Shown one piece after another: positions 1 through 10,944 of a stretch of DNA of 64,000 nt (positions are counted from its first letter, which is position 1; each line of letters begins with the position of its first letter). A program made the position numbers and the translations under genes. The notes beneath the pieces are model-generated. The model was not told the DNA's origin, ran no database searches, and saw only the letters and a program-made list of their open reading frames with translations. The stretch spans positions 22,134,990-22,198,989 of the forward strand of contig OX421499.1 in NCBI GenBank assembly GCA_949126835.1, in the 5' to 3' direction. Origin of the DNA: Anisus vortex. Lineage: Eukaryota; Mollusca; Gastropoda; Planorbidae.

Positions 1-308
1 CGAATAATTTCCTCGACCACTCCCGTCCAAACACACGAATCGGCGCACACCGAGAAGCCTCATTAGTATTTTATCTAAACAGCTTAATCTGATTGTATTT
101 ATCCTTCTGGAGTTTTTTAGTCTTTACATATTTAGAACTTAACTTTTATGTATTTCTTTTTGTTTATCCATTTTAGACATTTTTCACCATAAAAGGTTGA
201 GTTCTTTTCCAAGCCATTTTATGTATTTTTTTTCTGTCTTAAATGTTGTCTCATTAAATTATTCTGTTCCCTTGCGAGGAATACTAGCATATAATTAACA
301 TTCTTTTT
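1..308. other. AT-rich sequence, no feature recognised
   Basis: No exon, repeat or RNA recognised; it would lie in an intron of gene B if that gene continues left. Confidence 0.4.
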
Positions 309-566
309 AAAAGTATCCTTTGGACCAAAATGATCATAGGGCTGGAGAAGCAGCGTTCACTAGTTTCTGTGGCCATGGCATACTAGTGGATGTGTGGCCA
401 GCACAATGCCCAGCCGCCTTTACTTTACCCCAACTAATGTCAGGTACCCATCAGAGCGGGATAGACTCAGTGTCACCTCAAGTCCCGGGAAAATATCCTA
501 GCCTCCACCAGGATTCGAACCCAGAACCTTCGGATCCCCAGTCGAACGCGCTGCCGATCGGCCTCC
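309..566 (-). repeat. SINE (tRNA-derived head), full copy, minus orientation
   Basis: On the minus strand the right end carries a pol III B-box-like GGTTCGAATCC with a tRNA-like stretch before it (GGCCGATCGGCAGCGCG). The left end is the AAAGTATCC tail shared with copies at 17571-17780 and 50486-50670 and with the short units at 22441-22544. I recall this family from planorbid snail sequence; that is not checked. Confidence 0.7.
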
Positions 567-671
567 CCAGATTTTACACCTGTCAAAATTGAGATTAACT
601 CAAAGAGAATGTTATGGAGCACGTAACATTCTCTTTGAGTTAATCTCATTTTTGACAGGTGTAAAATCTGG
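567..671. repeat. Near-perfect 48-bp inverted repeat (hairpin)
   Basis: Arms 567-614 and 624-671 are complementary at 47 of 48 positions around a 9-base loop (TGGAGCACG). It abuts the SINE head exactly. Confidence 0.9.
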
Positions 672-1466
672 TTGGGCTTTGATATTTTCAAAAATGTAGT
701 TGTCTATTTTATTTCAATGCCATCTTTTATTTAACTTTGGCATTGTTGATCTGTTAATTTCTATCCATTAATATTTTATTTTTAATATTCTTGGCTAATA
801 AAAAACAGGATCCATAGATATATAAAAACACAAAACGAAAATTGCTTTTGCATCAAGCAATAAATTTGGGTATTAAAAAAGGTGATTCTTCACGTCTGAC
901 GTTAACAATTCATCGTTTTCTTTCGGCAACATATTTTGGAAAAAAAAAACACTACATATTTCTTAGTCGCAGTACAAACAAGTAACGCAGCACATATACA
1001 GGTTTTGTTAGTAAATGAACGAATAAGACAGGAAATGTTGGTACACTATGAATTGTTAGATTCACCTTGCATTCATAATAATTAAGACTTGTCAACGTTA
1101 CATTCTGGTAAGACTTTTGCACTACGACATAGTGCACTTAGACTTGGAAGTACTATCTCCCAAATAACAGCGTAGTAACATTGTATTACATTTTTAAAAG
1201 CCAATCTGTTTATATAGAATTGAACAAAAGAAAACTATCATTTTTATTAAATTAATTTTTTTCACCTCATATAAATAGCCTTTGAATTTTCCTCTGTCTT
1301 TTGAATCCTTAAATAAAAGAAATCAAAGATAAAAATAAAATTACATTGAACTAGTTAAATAAATTTGTTACATATATATATATATGCATTGCTGCTTTAT
1401 TTTAAAATAATTAAAAATAAATTAAGTATACTGATAATATATATAAATAAAAATATATATACAAAC
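672..1466. other. Gene B intron or downstream sequence, nothing recognised
   Basis: AT-rich with short AT and A tracts. No splice-bounded coding block found on either strand. Confidence 0.4.
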
Positions 1467-1571
1467 CTGCTGTTTTCCTCGAATAATGTCCTTGATAAAT
1501 GTAACATCCGAAGGGCTAAGGCTTAGATCTTTAATATACTTTATGAGCTTGTCAAATTTTTCAATCGACAG
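1467..1571 (-). CDS. SAMHD1-like: Gene B exon: FIK helix of the HD domain
   Basis: 105 bp, phase 0/0, acceptor TTTTTACCTCGAAG, donor GTTTGT (weak). It encodes [20 protein letters not shown] then [15 protein letters not shown], matching the SAMHD1 region that ends in D..FIKE.I.G. No further exon is recognisable between 1466 and the left edge. Confidence 0.72.
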
Positions 1572-2535
1572 CTTCGAGGTAAAAACAAAGTTATAATTGT
1601 TACGTTATAATATAACATCAGCTGTTGTTTCTAAAATATAAGTCGAATAAAATAATTACCCTGAAAATATAGACGTAGACATAGAGAAAGAGAGAGAGAG
1701 AGAGTAGAGAGAGAGAAGAGAGGAAGAGAGAGAGAGAGAGGCCAACAGAGAGAGAGAGAGAGGGGGGGGGGGCAAACAGGACGAGAGAGAAAGTAGAGTG
1801 AGGTAATGTTTTGGACTATATATTATAATGATGTGCATATGTAACGCATATTGCTAGTAGTTTACTTCCTGGCTAGACAATTTATGTAACTTTAAACATC
1901 TTTACAAGCATATCTGTCTATCTACCTGCCTTCTTGTATATATTATTATACATACCTCAATTTCCTTTTCAGTAGCTTGACATTGTTTCCCATTCACTTG
2001 GACTGATAAGAGATTTTAAAAAATTTACTTTATTTGTACAAAGTTAAACAGAGAGTCGAATGCTTTATGTTTACAACTTGAGAAATCCACTCACCTTATT
2101 TCTTATTATTTGCTTATCCTAAATGCTGCTGTTGCTAAAATTAGGCTGACGTGTACGTGTAGTACAAAATACACATTTGCTATAAATCGTATTTATCAAT
2201 CAACACGCATTATTGTTTAAGCACTAGAAAAAGTCCATGGGAAATCTACGGGGATAAAGAACTTATATATATATATTTATTAACTTGGTTTTCCTATTTT
2301 GTAAGCTTTTGTAATAATTGGGAAACGTATTGTAGGATGAAATTCTGAGTTGTGTTTAGGTGCCCATTCATGACTTATATATTTTATATATAGACTAAAA
2401 TTTGTCCAAGCCGAAAAATAATTATTTTTATACCAATTTATTGTTCTTAAACTGTTGTATTCATTTTAAACGTTTTTCATATCTGTACCATCCCAATAAA
2501 GCATTTTTTTTCAAAATCAATTTTTGGGCTTTCTT

Positions 2536-2573
<38 letters not shown>

Positions 2574-5500
2574 CGAAATAGTTGTGTACTTTTTTCTTGT
2601 GTGCGAATCCTGAAAAGGTATAGAAAGTATAGAAAGCTAATTTTATAAATTTAAATAAAATATGCCACGCCACATTCGATTACCGGTAAACGTTCTAGCC
2701 AATCATATTCCTAGTTAGAAAAGCTAGTGTTTTGTGGACACAGAGAAAGATATGGACATCCCGGGTCAAGCATACTCCGAGTGGACGCGCAGGGAGCTAT
2801 GCAACCTATTGGGCACACTATCCCCACATTACAGGTTCAACTGCCTTTTTAATCCTGATTCAAAGTATTCTGTTAAAGAATTTACAGGGATGGACAAGAG
2901 TGTTATACCCTTATAAATAGATTAGGTGGCTAAAATTACTTTTTAATTGGAGTAATGAGGTGTCTTTCTTTCCATTGCTGTGGAACTTTTTCAGTATCTC
3001 CATTCTTCACGTAAAATGAGTATAACACTTATGTACTGGTTTCGTTAAATGGAAAATTTACTGGTATTACGCTTTCACATTTAATGTATACCATTGCAGC
3101 ATAGTCTACTGTTAATTTGTTTTACAAAAAGATACACAAATTAGCCATATTTATATTTAAGTAACACAATTTTACTTACACCTTGGGTCTTCAAGTTTCC
3201 CTAAGCAGTGGCACAGACCAGCTATTTGTACACAAAGAATATCATCATCAGTGATGCCAAGGTAAGGTTGATTTATTTTTAGTGTTCGGGCAAATTCACC
3301 AGCCAAATAACAAGTGCTGTTGTGAAATAAATGTTACTTTATAGGTTTCGCTGTAAAAAAAAACAACAACTTAATACTATATTTTCTGGTTTTATAACAG
3401 TATTTACAGGTCTGTATCAAGGAATGCAAGGTGGTGCTTGACTAATGTGCAAGGCGGGGGCGCAAGAGGCCCTCTGGCACAGGAAGAGGGGAACATATTG
3501 TACAATATTATCTGTGTGAGTGGAGGTGGGGGGAGCGAGAGTAATACATGTTAATCCAGAAAAATGTAACCTGCACCAGTGCACCATGATTCAAATCCGG
3601 TACCGTCGGTAGAGGCTATCCTAGCTTGTTTTTGCTAGAGGAGGGCTCGGCAACCTACGGAACGAGTGCCAGACTTGGCATGCGGAGACATTTTCATTGG
3701 CACGCGGAAGACCCCCCGAAAAAATTGTGTTTTTTAATGGCTTCTGCGTGCCATGTCCTTTTTTTTATTAGCTCTCGCTGATCTTTTTCAAATAAATCAT
3801 TCTGTCGTTTGCCTTTTCGAAAGCGTTCAGTTTCAGCGGATAAAAACTAGTCTTTGCGTCTCCTGTGCTTACATGAAAGAAAGCTACATCAAAAGAATGT
3901 GCCGACTATTCTACGTTTGTTTGGTTTTGTTTGTATTATATCGCAAGCCAAAAAATATCGAATACAAATAATTAGTATCTGCATACCATTAACTGAAATG
4001 TTTTTCGCGATTCCAATAAAATTGTATTATAAAGTATATCCTTTAATTTAACGTAAAATAATAGAGTGCAACCGAAATACCCCCCCCCCCCCCCCCCCGA
4101 ATAATAAAAAATAAACAACAACCTTGATCGATTTCAGAGTTCCGATTTGATATTTAAAATTTATCTTAGCAAGAGGATATCCCTCAAATTAATATAATTT
4201 CACCATATCTGTAGGCCTACATAGAAAACGTTTACAATTATTCAAAAATTTATAAGTATAAGTGCCGAAAATGACAAAAACGCAGCTGCGATGTTTGGCA
4301 AACAGAAAAGATTTGTCAAATTTCTTGTAAACCACATTGGGAGGCTGTTGTTAAGCTTCCATTGCATTATACACCATGAAAGTTTGTGTGCAAATATCTT
4401 TTTATTGGACTTGCGATCCGTAATGAAAACTTGTTAAAATAGTCAACTTTATAGTTTCCCACTCTTCGTTGATTTACCGGCAATTCAAATCATTACTACA
4501 AGAAATTGAAAGTGAATATGGAGATCTGCTGTTGCATAGCAGTTTTCGCTGACTTAGTCAAGGTTAAGTGTTCAATAGATTCGTTTCGTGTCGTGTCTGG
4601 AAGCAGTATACGATGTTTCGTGATGAAACAATATTTTTTAGAATTGAATGATGAAGAATGCATGATGAAACTTATGTTTTTGACTGACTCATTGACTCAT
4701 TTTGATTTATTTAAATTTTGAACTTGTGTTTACAATGATAGGATCAAACAATTCTTGAACTGTTTGGTCAATCAGTTTTACTGGAAAGAATTTGGATTGA
4801 AACTGGACATTGGACATTTTTATCCGTGATATTTCTAAAACATTATAGTACTTCCCCTATGTTAAAACTCATTCAGATCTATATACATTACACATAGATG
4901 AGCTTAAGAAGTACATTGAAGCACTCAAAGCGGAGTTTTCTGGCTGAAGTCTATTTTGAAATGCAGCCAATTGAATTTTAAATATCCCGATTTATGGACA
5001 TCATAATTTGCCGAATCGCGAACAAATCTGGAAGAAAGCTGCTTAGAAAGGTCGTCAGCTATACTTAAACCGTTCTTTTGTTTGAAAAACGTTGCATTTT
5101 TTTACTTTCATCTATTGGCTCAACTTACACTTGTAAACAGATTTTTCTCATAAAAGATTTTCTCATACAATAAAACTTTTTTAATCCCATAAGAAATTCG
5201 CCTAACTCTTGAAAGAGAGAGAAGAGAGGAAGCATTTAGCAAGGCTCACTTTAATTGAAACAAATTGCATTCAAATGTGTCACGTGGTGGGGGTGATTAG
5301 ACCACTTAATCACCACGTAAACTTTATAAGTTGGGATTAGATTTGCACCTGAGCCTGATGAGTGTCGTGCCTTCTGTATGATTAAGTAAAAGTGACTGAA
5401 TCATGTCACGCTGTGTGGCAGGCAGGCTCGTATGTGTATTATTTCCTTCTTATAATAGTGGTCTGCATAAATAGATAAGAGATGAATTATTCTCTTTCTA

Positions 5501-7855
5501 TTCTTGTTGGCTGCGTTTTGTCTTAAGAGATGAGCCGGAGTACTGTGCTAGAGATTTTCGTATTGATGATCAAATTTATATTTATGTGTGTAGAATTCCA
5601 TGGCTCGTCTGAGGTAATTATGCAGAGGTTTGGCTATACTAAACACATATATCACAACATCGATTATAGTCACTAGAGAACACGAGCGAAAAACATTATA
5701 TTCTGAAGTTTATTCACATTAAGACTGAGTATACCGTTGCATATATATCATACATAATATCCTAGGTACATTGTCCACAATATAAACAGCAAAGATTGAG
5801 ATTAGATACAGACTTAGGGTCTGAGCCTTCACAAAGGCCTCGGAGGGGCGGGGGGGGGGGGGGGAAGCGAAGGTCAGAGACGGTGGGCTCAGGAATGACC
5901 TTGACCTGTTTCTCGATCGTCCGAGGTACGGGGGGGGGGGGGGGCGAGACCCAACCATGTTACACAATTTAGAATGGTGGGCATGATGTAGACTTAGTAA
6001 CAATGACAATATACATGAATGGAAACTAAAGTCAATGAATAGTCATATGACAGTAAGTAATATACTTATAAGCATGCAAAAATATACATATATAATGTAA
6101 GTAAAATTCATTGCAATGCAAAATACATAAAGCGTTAAATGTAGGAGAAAGAAAGGAAAGACTCATTTTCACTCCAATCAGACATGCAGGATTGTGGCAA
6201 TGTTGTCAATGGTTTGTACGTACAGATGATATGATTATAGTATCTTATAAGAGCGGATTACATCTAAGACCTTTCTTAGTTGCGTGTGACGTTAATCTTC
6301 TCCCAAAACGCCACAAAATGTTTTTTTTATCTTCTTTAAATAAGCACACAAAATAATTTGAGATCAAATTTATGTGCCTTAACTTTTAAAAAACAACAAC
6401 AGCTTGAGCGTTTATACGAGCATTATATTACGTTATTGTTGTTATTATCGCAATATGTGACTAATCTGTGTTGACTTTTGTACGGTTTCTTAGTAAAGCG
6501 CCTTTTTTTTGTCATGATACATACATTTAATAGTTATTGTTAAAAATAATAAATATAGCAGAGGTTGACTATTTGGCTGTTGGCACGCCGAGTGAGTTAG
6601 AAATTCTACTTTGGCACGCCGCTATTAAAATGTTGCCGACCCCTGCGCTAGAGCATAATGTCCCCTGTTTCTAATTTAGTTAGCTAAGTATAACTTTGTT
6701 TACTGCTCGGACATATAGGTCCTGGGTTACACAACCACTATAGGCTACCGTTCTAGAGTTCTTCTAGGAAACACAACAATAACGTTGTCCTAACTTCATA
6801 GGGGTGGGGGTTTATCCCACCTCCCCTTTTTATCAGTCAGGTGCACGCTGACTGCTCTATCGTATCTCGTCAATGTATGCATACAATATATGATGTGAAA
6901 GTGATTTGGACAAATCTAGAAGACACGTTGTTTGTTGTATTTTACCTCACTCTACATAGTAAACTGTTTATCACATTGACGAATAGGGACTAACATTGAA
7001 TTTTTTTTAAACTAAGGGCTAACTTATTCGTTTCTTTTAAATATAACCAAAATAAAAATTGCAACAGTATGTAACAAATATATATTTATACATATAGAAC
7101 TTATGTTACAGTTTAGAAGGTGTTCATTGTAACATGGAGTCAAAAGCTGGATAGAGCTTGAATATTTTTCACCAAATCAACAAAAAAAAAAGGTTGAAAT
7201 GTTTTCAAAGGGAGAAAATCTAGTGATTATTTGTGTGGGAAGCCTGCTTTTTCATGAGTGAATTAAGTTGTAATAAGAAGAGAAGTTGAAGAAAAAAGTT
7301 AGCACATGGTGGATACCTAAGACGTAAAGGTGTTTTTAGTAGCTATGTTGAGCAATTTATAGACTTATATTTATTTAGTCAAGTCTCAAGTTATGGACTT
7401 AGTAAAGTGAATGAAGTTGTAATTGTGTTCTAGTGTTAATAGTCAAGTAATATTATATAGACTATTCATAGATGCATATTATTAAATCAATGCAATCAAT
7501 GATTATTGCACATTTTATTATATTGTGAATATTTTTATTTAGGTGGATACTTGCTGTCTATCTGTTATATTGATATTGACGTAATAAACTTTCACCTGAA
7601 CTTCCAACGTGTCAACTCAATAATTCTATGTGTGTTGGTGTGACCCACGCATCAATGGAATAAGTCATTAATTTTAAATTACATCTGTACTCACCCTAGC
7701 GCGTGCTCAAACAGGTTGTGAGACGCTCCTGGAAACACAAAGTAACCCATTCCAAGTTGTTTTATATATCTAAGTTGCTGGAAGTGTGGTGTATCGATAA
7801 TAGCTTGGCATACTGGGTCTATTTCTATGTGGCCATGAATCGGATCATTGTATAT
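1467..7855 (-). CDS. SAMHD1-like: Gene B: SAMHD1-like HD-domain paralogue with lost active-site residues (partial, runs off left edge)
   Basis: Four exons give a continuous frame: 7855-7695, 3316-3180, 2002-1956 and 1571-1467 (150 codons). They align with SAMHD1 from its NDPIHGHIE motif through [26 protein letters not shown] and the FIK..I.G segment. Family members use Arg164, His167, His206, Asp207, His210, His215, His233 and Asp311 for metal and substrate. Here Arg164 is Leu (SHNLFEH), His206 is kept, Asp207 is Cys (LCHCLG), and the HGPFSH block is replaced by KLEDPR. A dNTPase activity is therefore unlikely. Exons for the rest of the HD domain and the C-lobe should lie left of the window. 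Gene A is the neighbouring copy, same strand, 9 kb upstream. Confidence 0.8.
1572..1955. repeat. Intron with GA-rich simple repeat
   Basis: Purine tract of (GA)n with a G10 run at about 1682-1795. Frames through it give only low-complexity Ser/Leu translations. Confidence 0.85.
1956..2002 (-). CDS. SAMHD1-like: Gene B exon: short segment after the HD motif
   Basis: 47 bp, acceptor TCTTATCAG, donor GTATG, entry phase 1, exit phase 0. With the split Phe codon it reads [16 protein letters not shown], the only open frame. It replaces the SAMHD1 stretch containing MFD and the THEQGS loop (His233), of which only a Glu-rich trace remains. Confidence 0.6.
2003..3179. other. Gene B intron
   Basis: Contains an AT dinucleotide tract at 2541-2569 and a less AT-rich patch at 2730-2860 of unknown origin. 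No exon found. Confidence 0.5.
3180..3316 (-). CDS. SAMHD1-like: Gene B exon: HD motif region, HD changed to HC
   Basis: 137 bp, acceptor TTTCACAACAG, donor GTAAG, entry phase 2, exit phase 1. It encodes [20 protein letters not shown], then [20 protein letters not shown] and LEDPR. YLAG and CVQIAGLCH are diagnostic SAMHD1 strings. The second half of the HD pair is Cys and the downstream His residues are absent. An alternative donor two bases upstream (GTGTAA) would break the phase with the next exon. Confidence 0.85.
3317..3632. other. Gene B intron left of the hAT insertion
   Basis: Short A tract and a GC-richer patch at 3430-3610. Nothing recognised. Confidence 0.4.
3641..6645. mobile_element. 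Degraded hAT transposon (~3.0 kb) with 8-bp target duplication
   Basis: Left end GAGGGCTCGGCAACC and right end GTTGCCGACCCCTG are imperfect inverted repeats of the CAGGGGTCGGCAAC type. Flanking 8-mers TGCTAGAG (3633-3640) and CGCTAGAG (6646-6653) differ at one base. Both subterminal regions carry GGCACGC. Transposase remnants, full of stops, are seen on the plus strand at about 4610-5070 ([11 protein letters not shown], then [14 protein letters not shown]). A C18 tract lies at 4081-4098. An LTR-like repeat is nested at about 5650-6278. Confidence 0.8.
5650..6278 (-). repeat. LTR-like dispersed repeat nested in the hAT
   Basis: Its reverse complement matches 54507-54682 plus 60557 to about 60740, e.g. 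the CCGCTCTTATAAGATACTA, GTACGTACAAACCA and GCATGCTTAT.AGTATATTACTTA blocks, then a C-rich tract and AAGGTCATTCCTGA. Two G-runs at 5848-5864 and 5931-5944 are the complement of those C tracts. Confidence 0.65.
6654..7694. other. Gene B intron
   Basis: AT-rich with no recognised repeat or exon. Confidence 0.45.
7695..7855 (-). CDS. SAMHD1-like: Gene B exon: start of the HD domain
   Basis: 161 bp, acceptor TATTCTAACAG, donor GTGAGT, entry phase 0, exit phase 2. It encodes [20 protein letters not shown], then [19 protein letters not shown] and [15 protein letters not shown]. The alignment to SAMHD1 is gap-free over the whole exon. His of FEH (metal ligand) is kept; the Arg of SHNRFEH, which contacts the triphosphate, is Leu. 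An in-frame TAA precedes the acceptor, fixing the exon start. Confidence 0.9.
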
Positions 7856-8095
7856 CTGTTAGAATACGTCGCGTCATTATTTAATTTAAGCTTCTATTAC
7901 TTTGTTTTGGAGCTATCTACCTATGTTTAGTGTAAATATATAATATATATTCTACGTATTTCTATTTTAATATGTGTGTTTTTTTTCTAATCATATTACT
8001 GTCAGTAACAAAACTGATAACTTCATCAAATATATTAGTTTTCAATAAAACAAGTAGACATAATCTATCCAAAATCACTAAAAAATAGAGCTTAC

Positions 8096-8185
8096 TTTTG
8101 ATAGAGCAGCTCCTTTTTGCATTTTTGAAAGTCTTTCAGTTTTGCCTTAAGAACGACACCATTATAATAAAAGCCTTTGGCAGAT
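8096..8185 (-). CDS. Coiled-coil microexon upstream of the gene B HD exons (90 bp)
   Basis: Acceptor GATTCATTCTAG, donor GTAAGC, phase 2/2 like the gene A array, encoding SAKGFYYNGVVLKAKLKDFQ then KCKKELLYQ plus a split residue. The frame is fixed because the other two contain stops. Its exit phase does not fit the next exon at 7855 (entry phase 0) but does fit the exon at 3316 (entry phase 2). It may be an alternative exon, or an intermediate exon may have been lost. Confidence 0.5.
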
Positions 8186-9200
8186 CTAGAATGAATCATC
8201 CAAATATCAAGAAGAAGTTATACTTTATTTACATTTTGAATTATATGTTATTTCTATTTTAAACACATAGTAATATTTTTTGCTCCAAGACATTTCGTTA
8301 GAAATTTCTAGTAATAATCTTTACCCTTCCTAGTCCTGCTTTTTCTACCAAGGCCAAATTTTTTTTGTGGGAGAGTCAAATTGACAAATGTAAAGCTATT
8401 GAGAAACCTGCAAATATATAGTGTCCACTTTGTTTGCAGCCACATATCAGAATAGGTAATTATGAAATATTTATAGGTTATTAACAGTACAAACTATTGA
8501 AATGCTATTTTTTCTAATACACTTATTTTTATACCTTGAAATATGGATTAAAACATTTGAAATTTGTGAAAAAGATTTTCAATTTTTTATTATAATATTA
8601 TAATATTATATATTTATAATATTATAATATTTGTTTTAAAATTATATATCAATGGCTTTAATTTTGACAAACCGCTCTCATTGTCACTACAATTTTATTT
8701 TTGTTACTTCCTCTTTTGTGCATTAAATGAATTTCCTAATTTTTTAGTGTTCGCAATTGCTTGCTCCCTCAGTCCTAGTGTTTCACTGTGTCAAGATTTG
8801 ATCAAATTTTCAGCAGTTATTAATTCTATTTAGCTCTTCCGTCACACGATCTAAAATCTAAAGGCAAACGAGGCAACGAGCGTCATGTGGAAAAATCTGG
8901 TAGACGGTTTTGTAAAGAAGTATTATTTACTACGTCAGAGCGATTTATATGTTCAAATCATTCAGTACTTCTGTGAATATTTTTTGATAATTCTTTGTTA
9001 TTATTATTATTTAATTGAAACACATATATGTTTCATAAAAAGGTCACTTTCCTTACGAATCGATCCGCGGTCGAGGGGTAGGGAATAGATTCTAGGTCTT
9101 CTTGCTTACCCATATCAACTCCTCGTAAGATTCAATTCTGGGCCTACCAAAAAAGAAAATATGTAATTCAAGCTAAAGGAACAACGCATGGTCAATGAAA
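8186..9200. other. Intergenic or intronic sequence upstream of gene B
   Basis: Holds a TAA/TTA triplet-rich patch at 8588-8635. The GTAAGC-like site near 9097 sits in repeat-like sequence and was not accepted as an exon. No promoter can be pointed to. Confidence 0.4.
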
Positions 9201-9214
9201 AAAAAAGAAATTTT

Positions 9215-9400
9215 TTCGTTCCGAACGGCATCCGGGCATGAAATGGGTTGAGTGAACCAAGAAAACCAGTAGCTTTAACAATCATTTAAAACACTAAACA
9301 AATGCAAAACAAGAATCAAACAACGAATCAACATAGTACGCAATAATCTTCTGTATAGAAGGAGTGTCTGTAACATATAATATTAAATAAAAATAAGCCA
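9215..9400 (+). mobile_element. LINE 3'-end fragment
   Basis: Matches the 3' part of the fragment at 44783-45090 (GGCATnCGGGCATG.AATGGGTT, then CGCAATAATCTTCT.TATAGAAGGA..GTCTGTAA). Coding frame decayed. Confidence 0.65.
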
Positions 9401-9979
9401 AGCTTTTAATAAAAAAATTGGCTATTTATACGTGTTCACATTTATTTACATGTCAAGAAATGCAATTCTATTCAAGTCGATTCAAGGACACCTCAGCAAA
9501 CGTTGACACGTTTCTCAGAACAAGAGCGACCAATCAACCGTATTTGTTCAATAGTTAACCCCAATTGATTGGTATTGCGATGCAAGTTTGATCATGTATT
9601 TTTGTCAGACAATGCATGTACGAAAACTGGTGCAACTATTGATCAATTTGATCCGACAGGATTACTTTACTCAATCATGTAGGTCCCTAATTGTAGAATA
9701 AATCGATAAATCTTGTTTTCATTTAAAATGACCTGACCATGGGGTATATTCTTTTTATTTATTTAGTACACCTATACATATCAATGTGCTAACTGAAAAT
9801 GAAACAGGCTTACGTTTCTAAGAATCTGGCTGGAAGGTAATCCTGTACAGGTAGTGTCGATTTAGTTGAAACTGTTTTGTTTTTCTAGAAGATAATCTAA
9901 TATCTTTTTTTTGGTAGTCGACCGACATAAATAATAGCACACTTCGACTAGGAAACTAAAAACAGCCGTACACCAACTA

Positions 9980-10944
9980 GTTTTCGTTTATTTTTACTTC
10001 CTTTATTTTAAGTTGTAATTTCTGTCTGTCTGATTGCAATGGTGCAAGAATTGGCTTCGATTTTTCTACCACTTCCCGTGGTCCAATCGAGCTGAAATTT
10101 GGACAGCAGACTTGCCATGACCAACAATACATTCTATTAAACTTTCAGTTAAAACAACTTAATAATACTACACTTATGACAATATTCATTTCTTAAAAGG
10201 AAAGTATAAGAAAAATTTTGGTTTCACTTTAAAAATGCCTGTGCAACTTTTTATAGTTTTTCGGCGCAAAGCTAGAAAAAAAAATTATGCGCTAAGATTA
10301 TTTTTAGAACAATTCATACGGAGTAAGAAGATATTTTTGAGATTTGCGACACAGATATTTTTTTGTACGTTTCATTTGTAGTAGTCAATCAATTATTTAA
10401 TTAGTTGATGGTAAACTTAGTTATCAAATAAAGGGAGTATAATGAAAACTTCGTTTTTATGGTTTTCTTGTTACTCCCTTTATTTTAAGTTGCATTTTCT
10501 GTCTGTCTGCAATGGTGCAAAAATTGGCTTCGATTTTTCGACCACTTCCCGTGGTCCGATCGGACTGAAATTTGGACAACAGACTTGCCCCGACGAACAA
10601 TACATTCTATCAAATTTTCAGTTAAAACAACTTAATAATACTACACTTATGACAATATTCATTTCTTAAAAGGAAAGTATAAGAAAAATTTTGGTTTCAC
10701 TTTAAAAATGCCTGTGTAACTTTTTATAGTTTTTCGGCGCAAAGCTAGAAAAAAGTATATGCGCTAAGATTATTTTTAGAACAATTCATACGGAGTAAGG
10801 AGATATTTTTGAGATTTGCGACACAGATATTTTTCTGTACGTTTCATTTGCAGTAGTCAATCAATTATTTAATTACATGATGGTAAACTTAGTTTGCAAA
10901 TAAAGGGAGTATAATGAAAACTTCGTTTTTATGGTTTTCTTGTT
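9980..10944. repeat. Tandem duplication, two copies of a 472-bp unit
   Basis: Copies start near 9980 and 10452 and share long blocks: TCTGTCTGTCTG, TTGGCTTCGATTTTTC, ACCACTTCCCGTGGTCC, GGAAAGTATAAGAAAAATTT and the ending GGGAGTATAATGAAAACTTC. A third, short piece of the same family end is at 38868-38935. Confidence 0.9.

Noticed and set aside
9087..9130. Possible 27-bp minus-strand microexon (IESYEELI)
   Set aside because: Lies in repeat-like sequence resembling a SINE head; weak acceptor context and no partner exon.
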